NCBI RefSeq assembly: GCF_031844685.1
Contig: NZ_CP134605.1
Coordinates: 4,709,001 to 4,773,000 of the forward strand
DNA: 64,000 bases
Origin: Streptomyces sp. ITFR-21
GTDB lineage: Bacteria; Actinomycetota; Actinomycetes; Streptomycetales; Streptomycetaceae
Direction of reading: 5' to 3'
Part shown: positions 40,421 through 48,452 of the stretch, piece by piece
Position numbering within the stretch: the first letter of the stretch is position 1
Layout: each line of letters opens with the position of its first letter
Translations under genes and position numbers: made by a program
The notes under the pieces: model-generated
The model's input: the letters and a program-made list of their open reading frames with translations, nothing else
Told to the model about the DNA's origin: nothing
Databases searched by the model: none

Positions 40421-40498
40421 GTGAAAGCGTTGATGTCCTCTATTCCGGCACGGTCGTGCGGCACCTGTGCGCGTGCCAAAGCACCGGCCGCGGGATGA
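40421..40498 (+). CDS. possible 25-residue Cys-containing peptide
   Basis: GTG 40421 follows GGAAGGA with five bases between. The peptide ends SCGTCARAKAPAAG and is preceded by MKALMSSIPAR. The two Cys in a CxxC-like SCGTC setting next to a specialised-metabolism locus are suggestive of a modified peptide or a leader peptide, but there is no modification enzyme nearby. Length alone makes this uncertain. Confidence 0.3.
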   Translation: MKALMSSIPARSCGTCARAKAPAAG

Positions 40499-41336
40499 CA
40501 CGGGTGCCAAGGATGGCACCCTGCCGGGTGGACTTCCCCGGACGTCCGGGGTCCGAGCGTGTTCGGCTGACGAAATGGGGTGTATGACGGTGCGCTACGG
40601 GGGTTGGGCACGGGAAGGTCGCGGCCTTCGGTGATCATGTGATTTCCGATATCTCGTGATGTGAAGGATCGTGCCCGATGGCATATTCCCTGGCCGGGGC
40701 CGTCATCCGCGACGCCGCGGTCGCGCCGTGCCCCGAGAGTCCCGACCGCGCGGCGGGCCCGCCCGCGCCGCCGGTGGCTTACGGCCGCCGTGCCCGTTCT
40801 CCCGGGCGCCGTCCCACCGGCCCCCTGTCCCCACCGGCCCGATCCGCCGGCGGACGTACCGCGGTACGTCCAAGGTGGGACGAACGCGTGAGGATTCTGC
40901 CCCTATCTCCCGACATCACATCTGATTTTCGGCTTCTCGCACACCGGTAGCTCCATAAACAGCGGGTTGGAAGGAGTTGGAAGGAGATGGCCGGATAAAA
41001 GGGTCCATGGGAAAGGGGTACTCCGCTGAGATCGCGGAGTGAATGCGACGAACCCGGCCTGTTCCGTCGCGCCGCCGCCGATCCGGTGGGCGCGGAGTGG
41101 CCGGGCGGTTTCCGGTGCGGCGGTCGACGCGGTCCGTCTCCCGGCTGACACCGAAAAGCTTCCGACGGCCCCGCTTCGTAACGGGACGATCCCCGCCCAC
41201 GGCCTCGGAAGGGGCCGGCGCACCCCGTGATACCACCTGCGGTCGAACCGCGATGAACAGGTTCCTTGAGTGCTACTGCCGATTCGGCACTTCGACACCG
41301 CCCAAGACCCTGTAACACGAGGGAAGGTCACCCAAG

Positions 41337-41888
41337 ATGTTAGACAAGCGGTCCACCGACCACAGAAAGATCTATACGATCACCGAAATGGAGCAGATCA
41401 GCGGGCTGGCCGCACACACCCTGCGCTGGTACGAGCAGCTGGGCCTGATCCACGACGTCAGCCGCGGCCCCGGCGGCCACCGCCGGTACAGCTCCGACCA
41501 CCTGAGCTGGCTGGAACTGATCGGTGTGATGCGGGCGGCCGGGCTGAGCGTGGACGACATGATCCGCTTCGCCGCGCTCATCCGGCAGGGCGACGAGACC
41601 CTGCCCGCCCGGTTCGGCATCGTGCAGCAGTACCGCGACGACTTCCGCCAGGAGGTGGCACAGCGCGACGAGGCGCTGCGCCGGCTGGAGTCCCTCGTGC
41701 AGATCCTGGATTCACCCGCGCTGGACGAGGCCGACGACGAGTTAGCGGAGGATCTCGTCGTCGGCGGCGCCAAAGGAGCGCGGGAAAGGGTCCGCAAAGG
41801 AGTCCGCGAAGGAGTGACGGAACGCAGGGTGACGTACGCCGTCGGCGCACCGGTCCTGGCCGAAGGGACGACGCGGGGTGGACGGTGA
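41337..41888 (+). CDS. MerR-family transcriptional regulator
   Basis: ATG 41337 behind GGGAAGG. The 183-residue protein has YTITEMEQISGLAAHTLRWYEQLGLI and GGHRRYSSDHLSWLELI, the MerR DNA-binding motif, followed by a coiled-coil dimerisation helix (about residues 75-125) and a basic C-terminal tail. There are no Cys residues, so it does not sense metals or redox by the usual thiols. No effector domain is recognised. It borders the AvrD-family locus and could control it. Confidence 0.88.
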   Translation: MLDKRSTDHRKIYTITEMEQISGLAAHTLRWYEQLGLIHDVSRGPGGHRRYSSDHLSWLELIGVMRAAGLSVDDMIRFAALIRQGDETLPARFGIVQQYRDDFRQEVAQRDEALRRLESLVQILDSPALDEADDELAEDLVVGGAKGARERVRKGVREGVTERRVTYAVGAPVLAEGTTRGGR

Positions 41889-42079
41889 GCACGCCGCCCG
41901 GCTGAACCGGCCCGCCGGCTCGCCCCGCCGGCGCACTCCGGCGGACGCCGGACGGGGCAGAATCCGGCCCGCGTCCGGCCCGCCGTCACGCACCGCAGCC
42001 GCCCGCCCTGGCCGCCTGCCGTGGCCGCTCGCTTCCACGACGTGCATCCGCGCAGGTCAGAACATTGCCTTGGACGATG

Positions 42080-42110
42080 TTGGTCATCGGGTCCCGCGAT
42101 GCGGGATAAT
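42080..42110 (+). promoter_or_regulatory. promoter candidate of the DUF3117 gene
   Basis: TTGGTC (42080-42085) and GATAAT (42105-42110), 19 bases apart, about 55 bases before the ATG at 42164. Confidence 0.4.
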
Positions 42111-42163
42111 GGCCGAGAACCAATGTGTTCGAGTCCGAGCTGGTTTCAGGAAGGGGAACGAGC

Positions 42164-42331
42164 ATGGCGGCCATGAAGCCGCGGACGGGTGACGGCCCGC
42201 TCGAGGTGACCAAGGAGGGGCGGAGCATTATTATGCGCGTTCCGCTTGAGGGCGGCGGGCGGCTTGTCGTCGAGCTGACCCCGGACGAGGCGGACGCCCT
42301 GGGCGATGCGCTGAAGAAGGCCATCGTCTGA
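42164..42331 (+). CDS. DUF3117 family protein
   Basis: ATG 42164 follows GGAAGGGG; the longer frame from 42125 is ignored. The 55-residue sequence (MAAMKPRTGDGPLEVTKEGR... ELTPDEADALGDALKKAIV) is the actinobacterial DUF3117 protein, found as Rv1211 in M. tuberculosis next to tagA. Function unknown; it is highly conserved and small, with a beta hairpin and a C-terminal helix. A hairpin terminator follows. Confidence 0.9.
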   Translation: MAAMKPRTGDGPLEVTKEGRSIIMRVPLEGGGRLVVELTPDEADALGDALKKAIV

Positions 42332-42355
42332 GACCAGCGGTCCCCGGTTTTCGCC

Positions 42356-42385
42356 GCGGCCACACGCCCGAGGGTGTGTGGCCGC
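42356..42385. terminator. 10-bp hairpin after DUF3117 gene
   Basis: GCGGCCACAC (42356-42365) pairs with GTGTGGCCGC (42376-42385). It is between the plus-strand DUF3117 gene and the minus-strand methyltransferase gene. Confidence 0.7.
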
Positions 42386-42445
42386 GCCTCATCGACGGCG
42401 CCCCGCCGCCCGCTCCCCCGCGGTCCCCGCCCGGCGTGTCCCGTG

Positions 42446-43204
42446 TCACTTCCCGCGTACCGCGCACAGCAGGCCGTCGTCGGTCGGCAGCAGCACCGCC
42501 GCCAGCTCGGGGTTGTCGCGGACCTCGCGGAGCAGCTCGCGCAGCGACTGCGACTCCGGATCCTGGTGCGCGGCGTCCAGCGCGCGGCCGCGGCTGAAGA
42601 CGCCCTCGAAGCACACCAGGCCGCCGGGCCGCAGCAGCCGTAGCGAGGCGTCCAGGTAGTGCAGGTACTCCAGCCGGTCGGCGTCGCAGAAGATCAGGTC
42701 GTAGCCGCCGTCGGTGAGGCGGGGCAGCACCTCCAGGGCCGGGCCGCAGATGAAGCGGGACCGGTTGGCGGCGAACCCCGCGTCCCGGTACGCCTCCCGC
42801 GCCAGCTGCTGGCGGTCCGGTTCGGTGTCCACGGTGGTCAGCACCCCGTCCGCCCGCATCCCGCGCATCAGGTGGATGCCGGAGACGCCGGTGCCGGTAC
42901 CGATCTCCACCACCGATTTCGCGTCACCGGTCGCCGCCAGCATCCGCAGCGTCGCCCCGGTACCGGGTGAGACCGGCCGCAGCCCGGCGCGGTGGGAATG
43001 GGCGCGGGCGCGTATGAGGGCCTCGTCCTCGGCGACGAACGCGTCCGCGAACGCCCAGCTCGCCTGCCGGTTGCCGGTAATGGCCCTCTCCCTGTCACCA
43101 CGGTTGTCCGCCTTGCGTTCGCCTGGCCGCGAGGCCCCTCGGCGACTGTATCCGTTGGGGCCGGGAACCAGCGGATGGGACCGTGCGTTAGGCAGGCAGA
43201 ACAC
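42446..43204 (-). CDS. O-methyltransferase (class I SAM-dependent)
   Basis: The frame from GTG (complement of 43202-43204) gives 252 residues, but the first 40 are Arg/Gly-rich and no ribosome-binding site is seen, so the true start is uncertain. From ITGNRQASWAFADAF the protein matches the O-methyltransferase family: VVEIGTGTGVSGIHLMRGM (SAM motif I), TTVDTEPDRQ, DLIFCDADR, LRPGGLVCFEGV. The position before sigE matches Rv1220c in M. tuberculosis. Substrate unknown. Confidence 0.88.
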   Translation of the reverse strand: MFCLPNARSHPLVPGPNGYSRRGASRPGERKADNRGDRERAITGNRQASWAFADAFVAEDEALIRARAHSHRAGLRPVSPGTGATLRMLAATGDAKSVVEIGTGTGVSGIHLMRGMRADGVLTTVDTEPDRQQLAREAYRDAGFAANRSRFICGPALEVLPRLTDGGYDLIFCDADRLEYLHYLDASLRLLRPGGLVCFEGVFSRGRALDAAHQDPESQSLRELLREVRDNPELAAVLLPTDDGLLCAVRGK

Positions 43205-43290
43205 AAGGGGGCGAGAGCCGCGAGCGGTCCTGGCGCAGCTCTTACGCCCCGGGCAAGCGCACTTATCCGGAGCTAACGGGCGAGGTGGCT

Positions 43291-44073
43291 ATGGTAGGGG
43301 CTCTACTGGACACCACCAGAGCCGACAGGGGAGGTGCGGCTGCGGCCGGTGACCGGAGAGTGCGGTCGCACTTTCACAGGTCCGCCGGACAGCCCAAATC
43401 CGTGACCAACACCGCTGATGATCCTTCACGCGAGAACGAAACCGCCGCCGCGAGCTCCGTCACCACCGCGACCTTCGCAACCGACGGGGACACTCCGACG
43501 TGGACCCCTCCCACCTGGGAGGAGATCGTCAGTACGCACAGTGCCCGGGTGTACCGGCTGGCCTACCGGCTGACCGGCAACCAGCACGACGCGGAGGACC
43601 TCACCCAAGAGGTCTTCGTGCGGGTCTTCCGCTCCCTGTCCACCTACACACCCGGCACCTTCGAGGGCTGGCTGCACCGCATCACCACGAACCTCTTCCT
43701 GGACATGGTGCGGCGCCGGCAGCGGATCCGGTTCGATGCACTCGGCGACGACGCGGCGGAGCGGCTCCCCAGCCGTGAGCCGTCCCCGGCACAGCACTTC
43801 AACGACACGCACTTCGACGCGGACGTCCAGCAGGCGCTGGACACCCTCGCGCCGGAGTTCCGCGCCGCCGTGGTGCTCTGCGACATCGAGGGGCTGTCGT
43901 ACGAGGAGATCGCCGCGACGCTGGGCGTGAAGCTGGGCACGGTACGGAGCAGGATCCACCGCGGCCGCTCCCACCTGCGCAAGGCTCTGGAACACCGGGC
44001 GCCCGGCGTGCGCCCGGCCCCCGCGCTTGCTGCCACCGCACCGAAACCTGGCCTGGAGGGCGGGAGAACGTGA
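43291..44073 (+). CDS. sigE: ECF RNA polymerase sigma factor SigE
   Basis: I use ATG 43291; GTG 43285 in frame is possible. The 260-residue protein has a disordered N-terminal 70 residues, region 2 (YRLAYRLTGNQHDAEDLTQ, EVFVRVFRSLSTYTPGTFEG, LHRITTNLFLDMVRRR) and region 4 (GLSYEEIAATLGVKLGTVRSRIHRGR). It is the envelope/heat stress sigma factor found as Rv1221 and conserved in Streptomyces. It overlaps its anti-sigma gene by four bases. Confidence 0.95.
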   Translation: MVGALLDTTRADRGGAAAAGDRRVRSHFHRSAGQPKSVTNTADDPSRENETAAASSVTTATFATDGDTPTWTPPTWEEIVSTHSARVYRLAYRLTGNQHDAEDLTQEVFVRVFRSLSTYTPGTFEGWLHRITTNLFLDMVRRRQRIRFDALGDDAAERLPSREPSPAQHFNDTHFDADVQQALDTLAPEFRAAVVLCDIEGLSYEEIAATLGVKLGTVRSRIHRGRSHLRKALEHRAPGVRPAPALAATAPKPGLEGGRT

Positions 44074-44984
44074 GCAGCAGCGGTTCAGGCGAGCATCGTC
44101 CCCACCGTCCCGGACCTGCCGAGCAGCACCTCGGCGACCGCCTCGCGGCGTTCGTCGACGGGGAGCTGACCGACGACAGCCGGGATCGCGTACTCGCCCA
44201 TCTCGCGACGTGTACACAGTGCAAAGCGGCCGCCGCCGAACAGCGGCGGCTCAAGAGCGTGGTCGCGGCCTCCGAGCTGCCGGCCATATCGGCCGGGCTG
44301 CTGGCCAGGCTGCAGGGCCTGCCCGGCATGGGCACGGCCGAGAACCCCGGACGCGGCGGCCCCTGGGACCCGCCCGCCGGCCCCGGGAACCACGACACGT
44401 CCGCGCGCCTTCCCGGCCCGGCGCTGGGCGAGGAGCCCGCCGGGCCCTTCGACGGCGGCCTGCTGGGCTCGGGGCCGCTGGGCTCCGGACCGCTCGGCTC
44501 GGGCCGGTTCTCCTACCTCGGCCCGGCCCGCGACCTGCTGGCCCCGGCCGGCTCCCGGTCGCGCGGCTTCCGTATCCACCAGCCGGCCGCGGAACCGCAC
44601 CCGGCCGCCGACCCGGTGGCCGTCGCGCCGCGGCACCGCAGCCGCAGGTTCGCCTTCGCGGCGGCCGGCGCCTTCTCGATGGCGGCCATCGCGATCGGCG
44701 GCGCCCTCCCGATGGAGGCCGCGGTCGACGGCGGCGCCCGTCCCGACGACGGCCCCGCGGTGAGCCCGCTGACCGCGGGTTCGGTCTCCGACACCCGCGG
44801 AGTCACCCCCCGCGGCGTGCTGGGCGCCGTGGACGAGCGGCTGACCCGCGCCCCGGCCGCCGCCCGGTCCGTCACCTCGGCCGCCTCGGTGTCCCTGACC
44901 AGACCGCTGCTGCCGCCCGGCGCCGTACCGCTGGTGACGGCCGTGGCGGCCGAGCCGCCGCGCTCCTCCGTGGTGCTGCGCTGA
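44070..44984 (+). CDS. anti-sigma factor with zinc-binding HC2 domain and one membrane helix
   Basis: GTG 44070 overlaps the sigE stop. The 304-residue protein has the ZAS motif H44-x3-C48-x2-C51 (HLATCTQC) near the N-terminus, binding zinc and the sigma factor. A Gly/Pro-rich linker follows, then a hydrophobic segment FAFAAAGAFSMAAIAIGGAL near residue 195 and an extracellular C-terminus. It corresponds to RseA (Rv1222). No htrA-type protease gene follows, unlike in M. tuberculosis. Confidence 0.9.
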   Translation: MSSSGSGEHRPHRPGPAEQHLGDRLAAFVDGELTDDSRDRVLAHLATCTQCKAAAAEQRRLKSVVAASELPAISAGLLARLQGLPGMGTAENPGRGGPWDPPAGPGNHDTSARLPGPALGEEPAGPFDGGLLGSGPLGSGPLGSGRFSYLGPARDLLAPAGSRSRGFRIHQPAAEPHPAADPVAVAPRHRSRRFAFAAAGAFSMAAIAIGGALPMEAAVDGGARPDDGPAVSPLTAGSVSDTRGVTPRGVLGAVDERLTRAPAAARSVTSAASVSLTRPLLPPGAVPLVTAVAAEPPRSSVVLR

Positions 44985-45152
44985 GCCCCGCCGGGCCGCG
45001 CTGAGCCCGGCCACCACTCGTACGGGGGTCTCCCTTCACCCCCCGGCGACGTAGTGTTGGCCGGGCCACTCCCGCATCCACGGCGGCGACGGGTACCGTA
45101 ATGTCCGCCGGACCCTGCCCAGCAGGTTGTGGACGTCCCAAGGAGCTGCAAG

Positions 45153-45644
45153 GTGTTCTTCGACATAGGCCCGCTGGAGCTGGTCGCCCTCGTCGTCCTT
45201 GCCGTGCTCGTCTTCGGCCCGGACAAGCTGCCGAAGGTCATCCAGGACACCATGCGGTTCATCCGCAAGGTGCGGGAGTTCTCCGACAGCGCCAAGGAGG
45301 ACATCCGCCGCGAGCTGGGCCCCGAGTTCAAGGACTTCGAGTTCGAGGACCTCAACCCCAAGACGTTCATCCGGAAGAACCTGATGAACGGCGAGGAGGA
45401 TGAGTACGGCCTCAAGGAGCTCAAGGATCTGCGCAGCAGCTTCGATCTCCGCAAGGAGATGGCGGAGGTCACCGACGCGGTGAACGGCGTAGAGCCGGCC
45501 GCCAAGGCCGCTTCCACCGGTACCGCCGCGGCTCCGGCCGCCTCCGCCGGGACCGGCCAGGGCGCCGCCGCGCCCGACCGGCTGCGCAAGCCCGACCGGC
45601 TCGCCCCGGACGAAGCGCCGCCGTTCGACTCCGACGCGACCTGA
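45153..45644 (+). CDS. tatB: Sec-independent protein translocase subunit TatB
   Basis: GTG 45153 behind AAGGAG; starting at 45129 would add residues before the conserved MFFDIGPLEL. The 163-residue protein has one membrane helix (LVALVVLAVLVFGPDKLPKV), then an amphipathic helix (IQDTMRFIRKVREFSDSAK) and a long acidic C-terminus. It receives twin-Arg preproteins with TatC. Confidence 0.95.
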   Translation: MFFDIGPLELVALVVLAVLVFGPDKLPKVIQDTMRFIRKVREFSDSAKEDIRRELGPEFKDFEFEDLNPKTFIRKNLMNGEEDEYGLKELKDLRSSFDLRKEMAEVTDAVNGVEPAAKAASTGTAAAPAASAGTGQGAAAPDRLRKPDRLAPDEAPPFDSDAT

Positions 45645-45871
45645 GCGGCCCGCACGGCCGGCGGTGACACCGGCCGGCACCTGGATGCGCCCCGGCCCGT
45701 CGCCCGCCCCGGACGGCCGCCGCGGTCAACCCGGTGCGGGTGTTTCACCCGCTTGGTGGACCGATGTCCGTGTGTTCGCCGTCACCCCACGCCGTTTCGG
45801 CCGCCGAACCCACCCAGGGTCGGGCAAGATGGCAAGTCGCCCAGAAGGGCACTGGAGGAGGCGCGACCCAT

Positions 45872-46486
45872 ATGGAGACGAAGACCGGCACGGCGCGGGG
45901 GGCGGTCGACGGCTACTTGATGGCCGACTTCCCGTGGTACGGGCTGGACCAGGCGTTCACCGGGCCCCGCTGGCTCGGCACGGTCGGTGTCAGCGCGGAC
46001 GGCACGGTCGAGCACGGCTCGATAGGGCACGGTGACGAGCCCTCCCTGAAGGCGGAGGCGGCCGACCCCGAGGGGCTGCGGTTCGCCGTGGCCGTCACGG
46101 TGGCCCGGCGCCCGGGGCGGCGCAGCGCGGACGGGACCGGCGTCCTGGAGGCCACCTCGGTCTCGTCGGCGGCCTGGCTGGCCGGCTCGGGACTGCTGTC
46201 GTGCACCTGGCCCACGCACATGGAGCGGTCCCTGCGGCAGGACTGGCTCGACCAGCAGACCGCGGCGGCCTGGGAGCTGGCGGACGACCTGGACGGGCCC
46301 GGCTGGTCCACGCTCACTCTTCCGGTGGACGGGGAGCCGACGCCCTTCCACTACCGCGAGTCGGAGTACGGCTGGGTGATGGCCGGCGCGGCCCGCGGGG
46401 TGCACCTGGGCGCCTACGGGCGCGGCATGAGCGCCTACGGCCTCGGCCTGTCCGTGGTGCGCGACCTGACCACCTACGAGGGCTGA
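45872..46486 (+). CDS. conserved hypothetical protein
   Basis: ATG 45872 behind GGAGGAGG (14 bases upstream, loose spacing); a longer frame from 45734 has no support. The 204-residue soluble product has repeated Gly/aromatic segments (GWSTLTLPVDGEPTPFHYRES, WVMAGAARGVHLGAYGRGM). It resembles unnamed proteins I associate with this position in Streptomyces. Function unknown. Confidence 0.75.
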   Translation: METKTGTARGAVDGYLMADFPWYGLDQAFTGPRWLGTVGVSADGTVEHGSIGHGDEPSLKAEAADPEGLRFAVAVTVARRPGRRSADGTGVLEATSVSSAAWLAGSGLLSCTWPTHMERSLRQDWLDQQTAAAWELADDLDGPGWSTLTLPVDGEPTPFHYRESEYGWVMAGAARGVHLGAYGRGMSAYGLGLSVVRDLTTYEG

Positions 46487-46546
46487 GACCCGCCCCCACC
46501 GCAGGACGGGCCGGCCACCGGGCCCGACGGCACGTTCCGCGCCGAA

Positions 46547-46585
46547 GGCGCCGGGACCGGCCGGCGATCGGCCGGTCCCGGCGCC
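46547..46585. terminator. perfect 16-bp bidirectional terminator hairpin
   Basis: GGCGCCGGGACCGGCC (46547-46562) and GGCCGGTCCCGGCGCC (46570-46585), 7-base loop, between convergent genes ending at 46486 and 46632. Confidence 0.85.
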
Positions 46586-46631
46586 GGGGGTCACCGGCCG
46601 GTCCCGGCGTTTCCACGGTGCCGCGGACGCC

Positions 46632-47789
46632 CTAGAACTTGTTGCGCGGGGTGATCCCCAGCGACATGCCCGCCAGGCCCCGGGCCCGCCCGCCCAGCTT
46701 GCCGGCGATGCCGCGCAGCGCGGCCCCCGCGGGGGAGTCCGGGTGGGACAGGGCGACCGGGCGGCCGTCGTCGCCGCCCTCGCGCAGCCGCACGTCGATC
46801 GGGATCCGGCCGAGGACGGGCACGTTGGTACCGGTGGTGCGGGACAGGCCCTCGGCGACCCGGTCGCCGCCGCCGGAACCGAAGACCTCCACGATCTCGT
46901 CGCAGTGCGGACACGGCATGCCCGCCATGTTCTCCACCACGCCCACGATCTTCTGGTGGGTCTGGACGGCGATCGACCCGGCCCGCTCGGCGACCTCGGC
47001 GGCGGCCTGCTGCGGGGTGGTCACCACCAGGATCTCCGCGTTGGGAACCAGCTGGGCCACCGAGATGGCGATGTCGCCGGTGCCGGGCGGCAGGTCCAGC
47101 AGCAGGACGTCGAGGTCGCCCCAGTACACGTCGGCCAGGAACTGCTGCAGGGCCCGGTGCAGCATCGGCCCGCGCCAGACGACGGGGGCGTTGCCGGGGG
47201 TGAACATGCCGATCGAGATGACCTTCACCCCGTTCGCGGACGGCGGCATGATCATGTTCTCGACCTGGGTGGGCCGGCCGTCGACACCGAGCATGCGCGG
47301 CACGCTGTGGCCGTAGATGTCCGCGTCCACCACTCCGACCTTGAGGCCGTCGGCGGCCATGGACGCCGCCAGGTTCACCGTCACCGACGACTTGCCGACG
47401 CCGCCCTTGCCGGAGGCGACCGCGTAGACCCGGGTCAGCGATCCCGGCCGGGCGAACGGGATCTCCCGCTCGGCCTGGCCGCCGCGCAGCGAGGACGCCA
47501 GCTCCCGGCGCTGCTCGTCGCTCATCACGTCCAGCCCGACCCGCACCGAGGTGACCCCGGCGACGGCCCGGACGGCCGCCGTGACCGAGCTGGTGATGGT
47601 GTCGCGCATCGGGCAGCCGGAGACCGTCAGGTAGACGGTGACGGCCACCGCGCCGTCCGACCCGATGTCCACGGACTTCACCATGCCGAGGTCGGTGATC
47701 GGTTTGTGGATCTCCGGGTCGTTCACGGTCGCGAGCGCGGCACGGACGGCCTCGTCGGTCGGCGTGGTGCTGTACGTGGTGGTAGCCAT
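46632..47789 (-). CDS. mrp: Mrp/NBP35-family iron-sulfur carrier ATPase
   Basis: ATG (complement of 47787-47789). The 385-residue protein has an N-terminal MIP18-like (DUF59) domain (AALATVNDPEIHKPITDLGMV), the ATPase P-loop ASGKGGVGKSS (about 125-135), DADIYGHSVP, LDLPPGTGD and the CPHC metal-binding pair near residue 280. It assembles and transfers Fe-S clusters in the cytoplasm. Matches Rv1229c in the syntenic block. Confidence 0.95.
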   Translation of the reverse strand: MATTTYSTTPTDEAVRAALATVNDPEIHKPITDLGMVKSVDIGSDGAVAVTVYLTVSGCPMRDTITSSVTAAVRAVAGVTSVRVGLDVMSDEQRRELASSLRGGQAEREIPFARPGSLTRVYAVASGKGGVGKSSVTVNLAASMAADGLKVGVVDADIYGHSVPRMLGVDGRPTQVENMIMPPSANGVKVISIGMFTPGNAPVVWRGPMLHRALQQFLADVYWGDLDVLLLDLPPGTGDIAISVAQLVPNAEILVVTTPQQAAAEVAERAGSIAVQTHQKIVGVVENMAGMPCPHCDEIVEVFGSGGGDRVAEGLSRTTGTNVPVLGRIPIDVRLREGGDDGRPVALSHPDSPAGAALRGIAGKLGGRARGLAGMSLGITPRNKF

Positions 47790-47822
47790 ACGCACGATGG
47801 TACGGCGGCGGAGGGGTCCGGT

Positions 47823-48452
47823 TCAGCGACCCCGGCCGTCGGCTTCGTCACCGCGGGCCGCGCCCGGTCCGGCGCCCGGCGCCGCGCCCGGCCCGGTGGG
47901 CGGCCGACCTGCCGGCCGGGGCCGCCGGACCGCGCCCTTGGCCTGCCGGTCCTCGAACTCCCTGAGCAGGTCCTGGAGTTCGGAGCGGATCCAGTCCCGG
48001 GTGGCGACCTCGCCCAGGTTCACCCGCAGCGCCGCCACCTCCCGGGTCAGGTACTCGGTGTCGGCGATGGAGCGTTCGTTCTGCTTGCGGTCCTGTTCGA
48101 GGTTGACCCGGTCCCGGTCGTCCTGCCGGTTCTGCGCCAGCAGGATCAGCGGCGCCGCGTAGGACGCCTGGAGCGACAGCATCAGGGTCAGGAAGATGAA
48201 CGGGTACGGGTCGAACCGCATGGCCCGCGGCGCGAAGATGTTCCAGAGCACCCACAGGATGATCAGGACCGTCATCCAGACGATGAACCGCCCGGTGCCC
48301 AGGAAGCGGGCGATCCGCTCGGAGAACTTGCCGAACGCCTCCGGGTCGTACGCGGGCAGCAGGCTGCGCCGGCCGGTGACCCGCGGCTGGTCCAGCCGGA
48401 CCCGCTGCCGCGCGGGCAGCCCCTGGCGCTGGTCCCGCTCGTCAGCGGCCAT
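47823..48452 (-). CDS. DUF1003 membrane protein
   Basis: ATG (complement of 48450-48452). The 209-residue protein has two close membrane helices (FIVWMTVLIILWVLWNIFA and PFIFLTLMLSLQASYAAPLIL), then NRQDDRDRVNLEQDRKQNERS, the conserved DUF1003 tail, a soluble helix and a Gly/Pro-rich end. Start overlaps the upstream CBS-domain gene by 11 bases. It may function with that MgtE-like protein in magnesium handling, which is inference from the gene pair. Confidence 0.9.
   Translation of the reverse strand: MAADERDQRQGLPARQRVRLDQPRVTGRRSLLPAYDPEAFGKFSERIARFLGTGRFIVWMTVLIILWVLWNIFAPRAMRFDPYPFIFLTLMLSLQASYAAPLILLAQNRQDDRDRVNLEQDRKQNERSIADTEYLTREVAALRVNLGEVATRDWIRSELQDLLREFEDRQAKGAVRRPRPAGRPPTGPGAAPGAGPGAARGDEADGRGR

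Larger units (their letters stand above)
39922..41336. other. 1.4-kb region without convincing genes
   Basis: Contains several short frames without good codon bias or start sites, a 25-codon frame with an excellent ribosome-binding site (40421), a 9-bp inverted repeat (40350-40389), a small hairpin near 41021-41042 and the direct repeat TTGGAAGGAG around 40970-40988. The 40200-40450 and 40900-41040 parts are A/T-richer. Another possible 90-codon frame begins at ATG 40678 but looks weak. Likely regulatory DNA or decayed genes. Confidence 0.5.

Noticed and set aside
40678..40950. 90-codon frame in the 1.4-kb gap
   Set aside because: Has GAAGGA at a loose distance, but the codon bias decays after the first half and no domain is seen; left unannotated.
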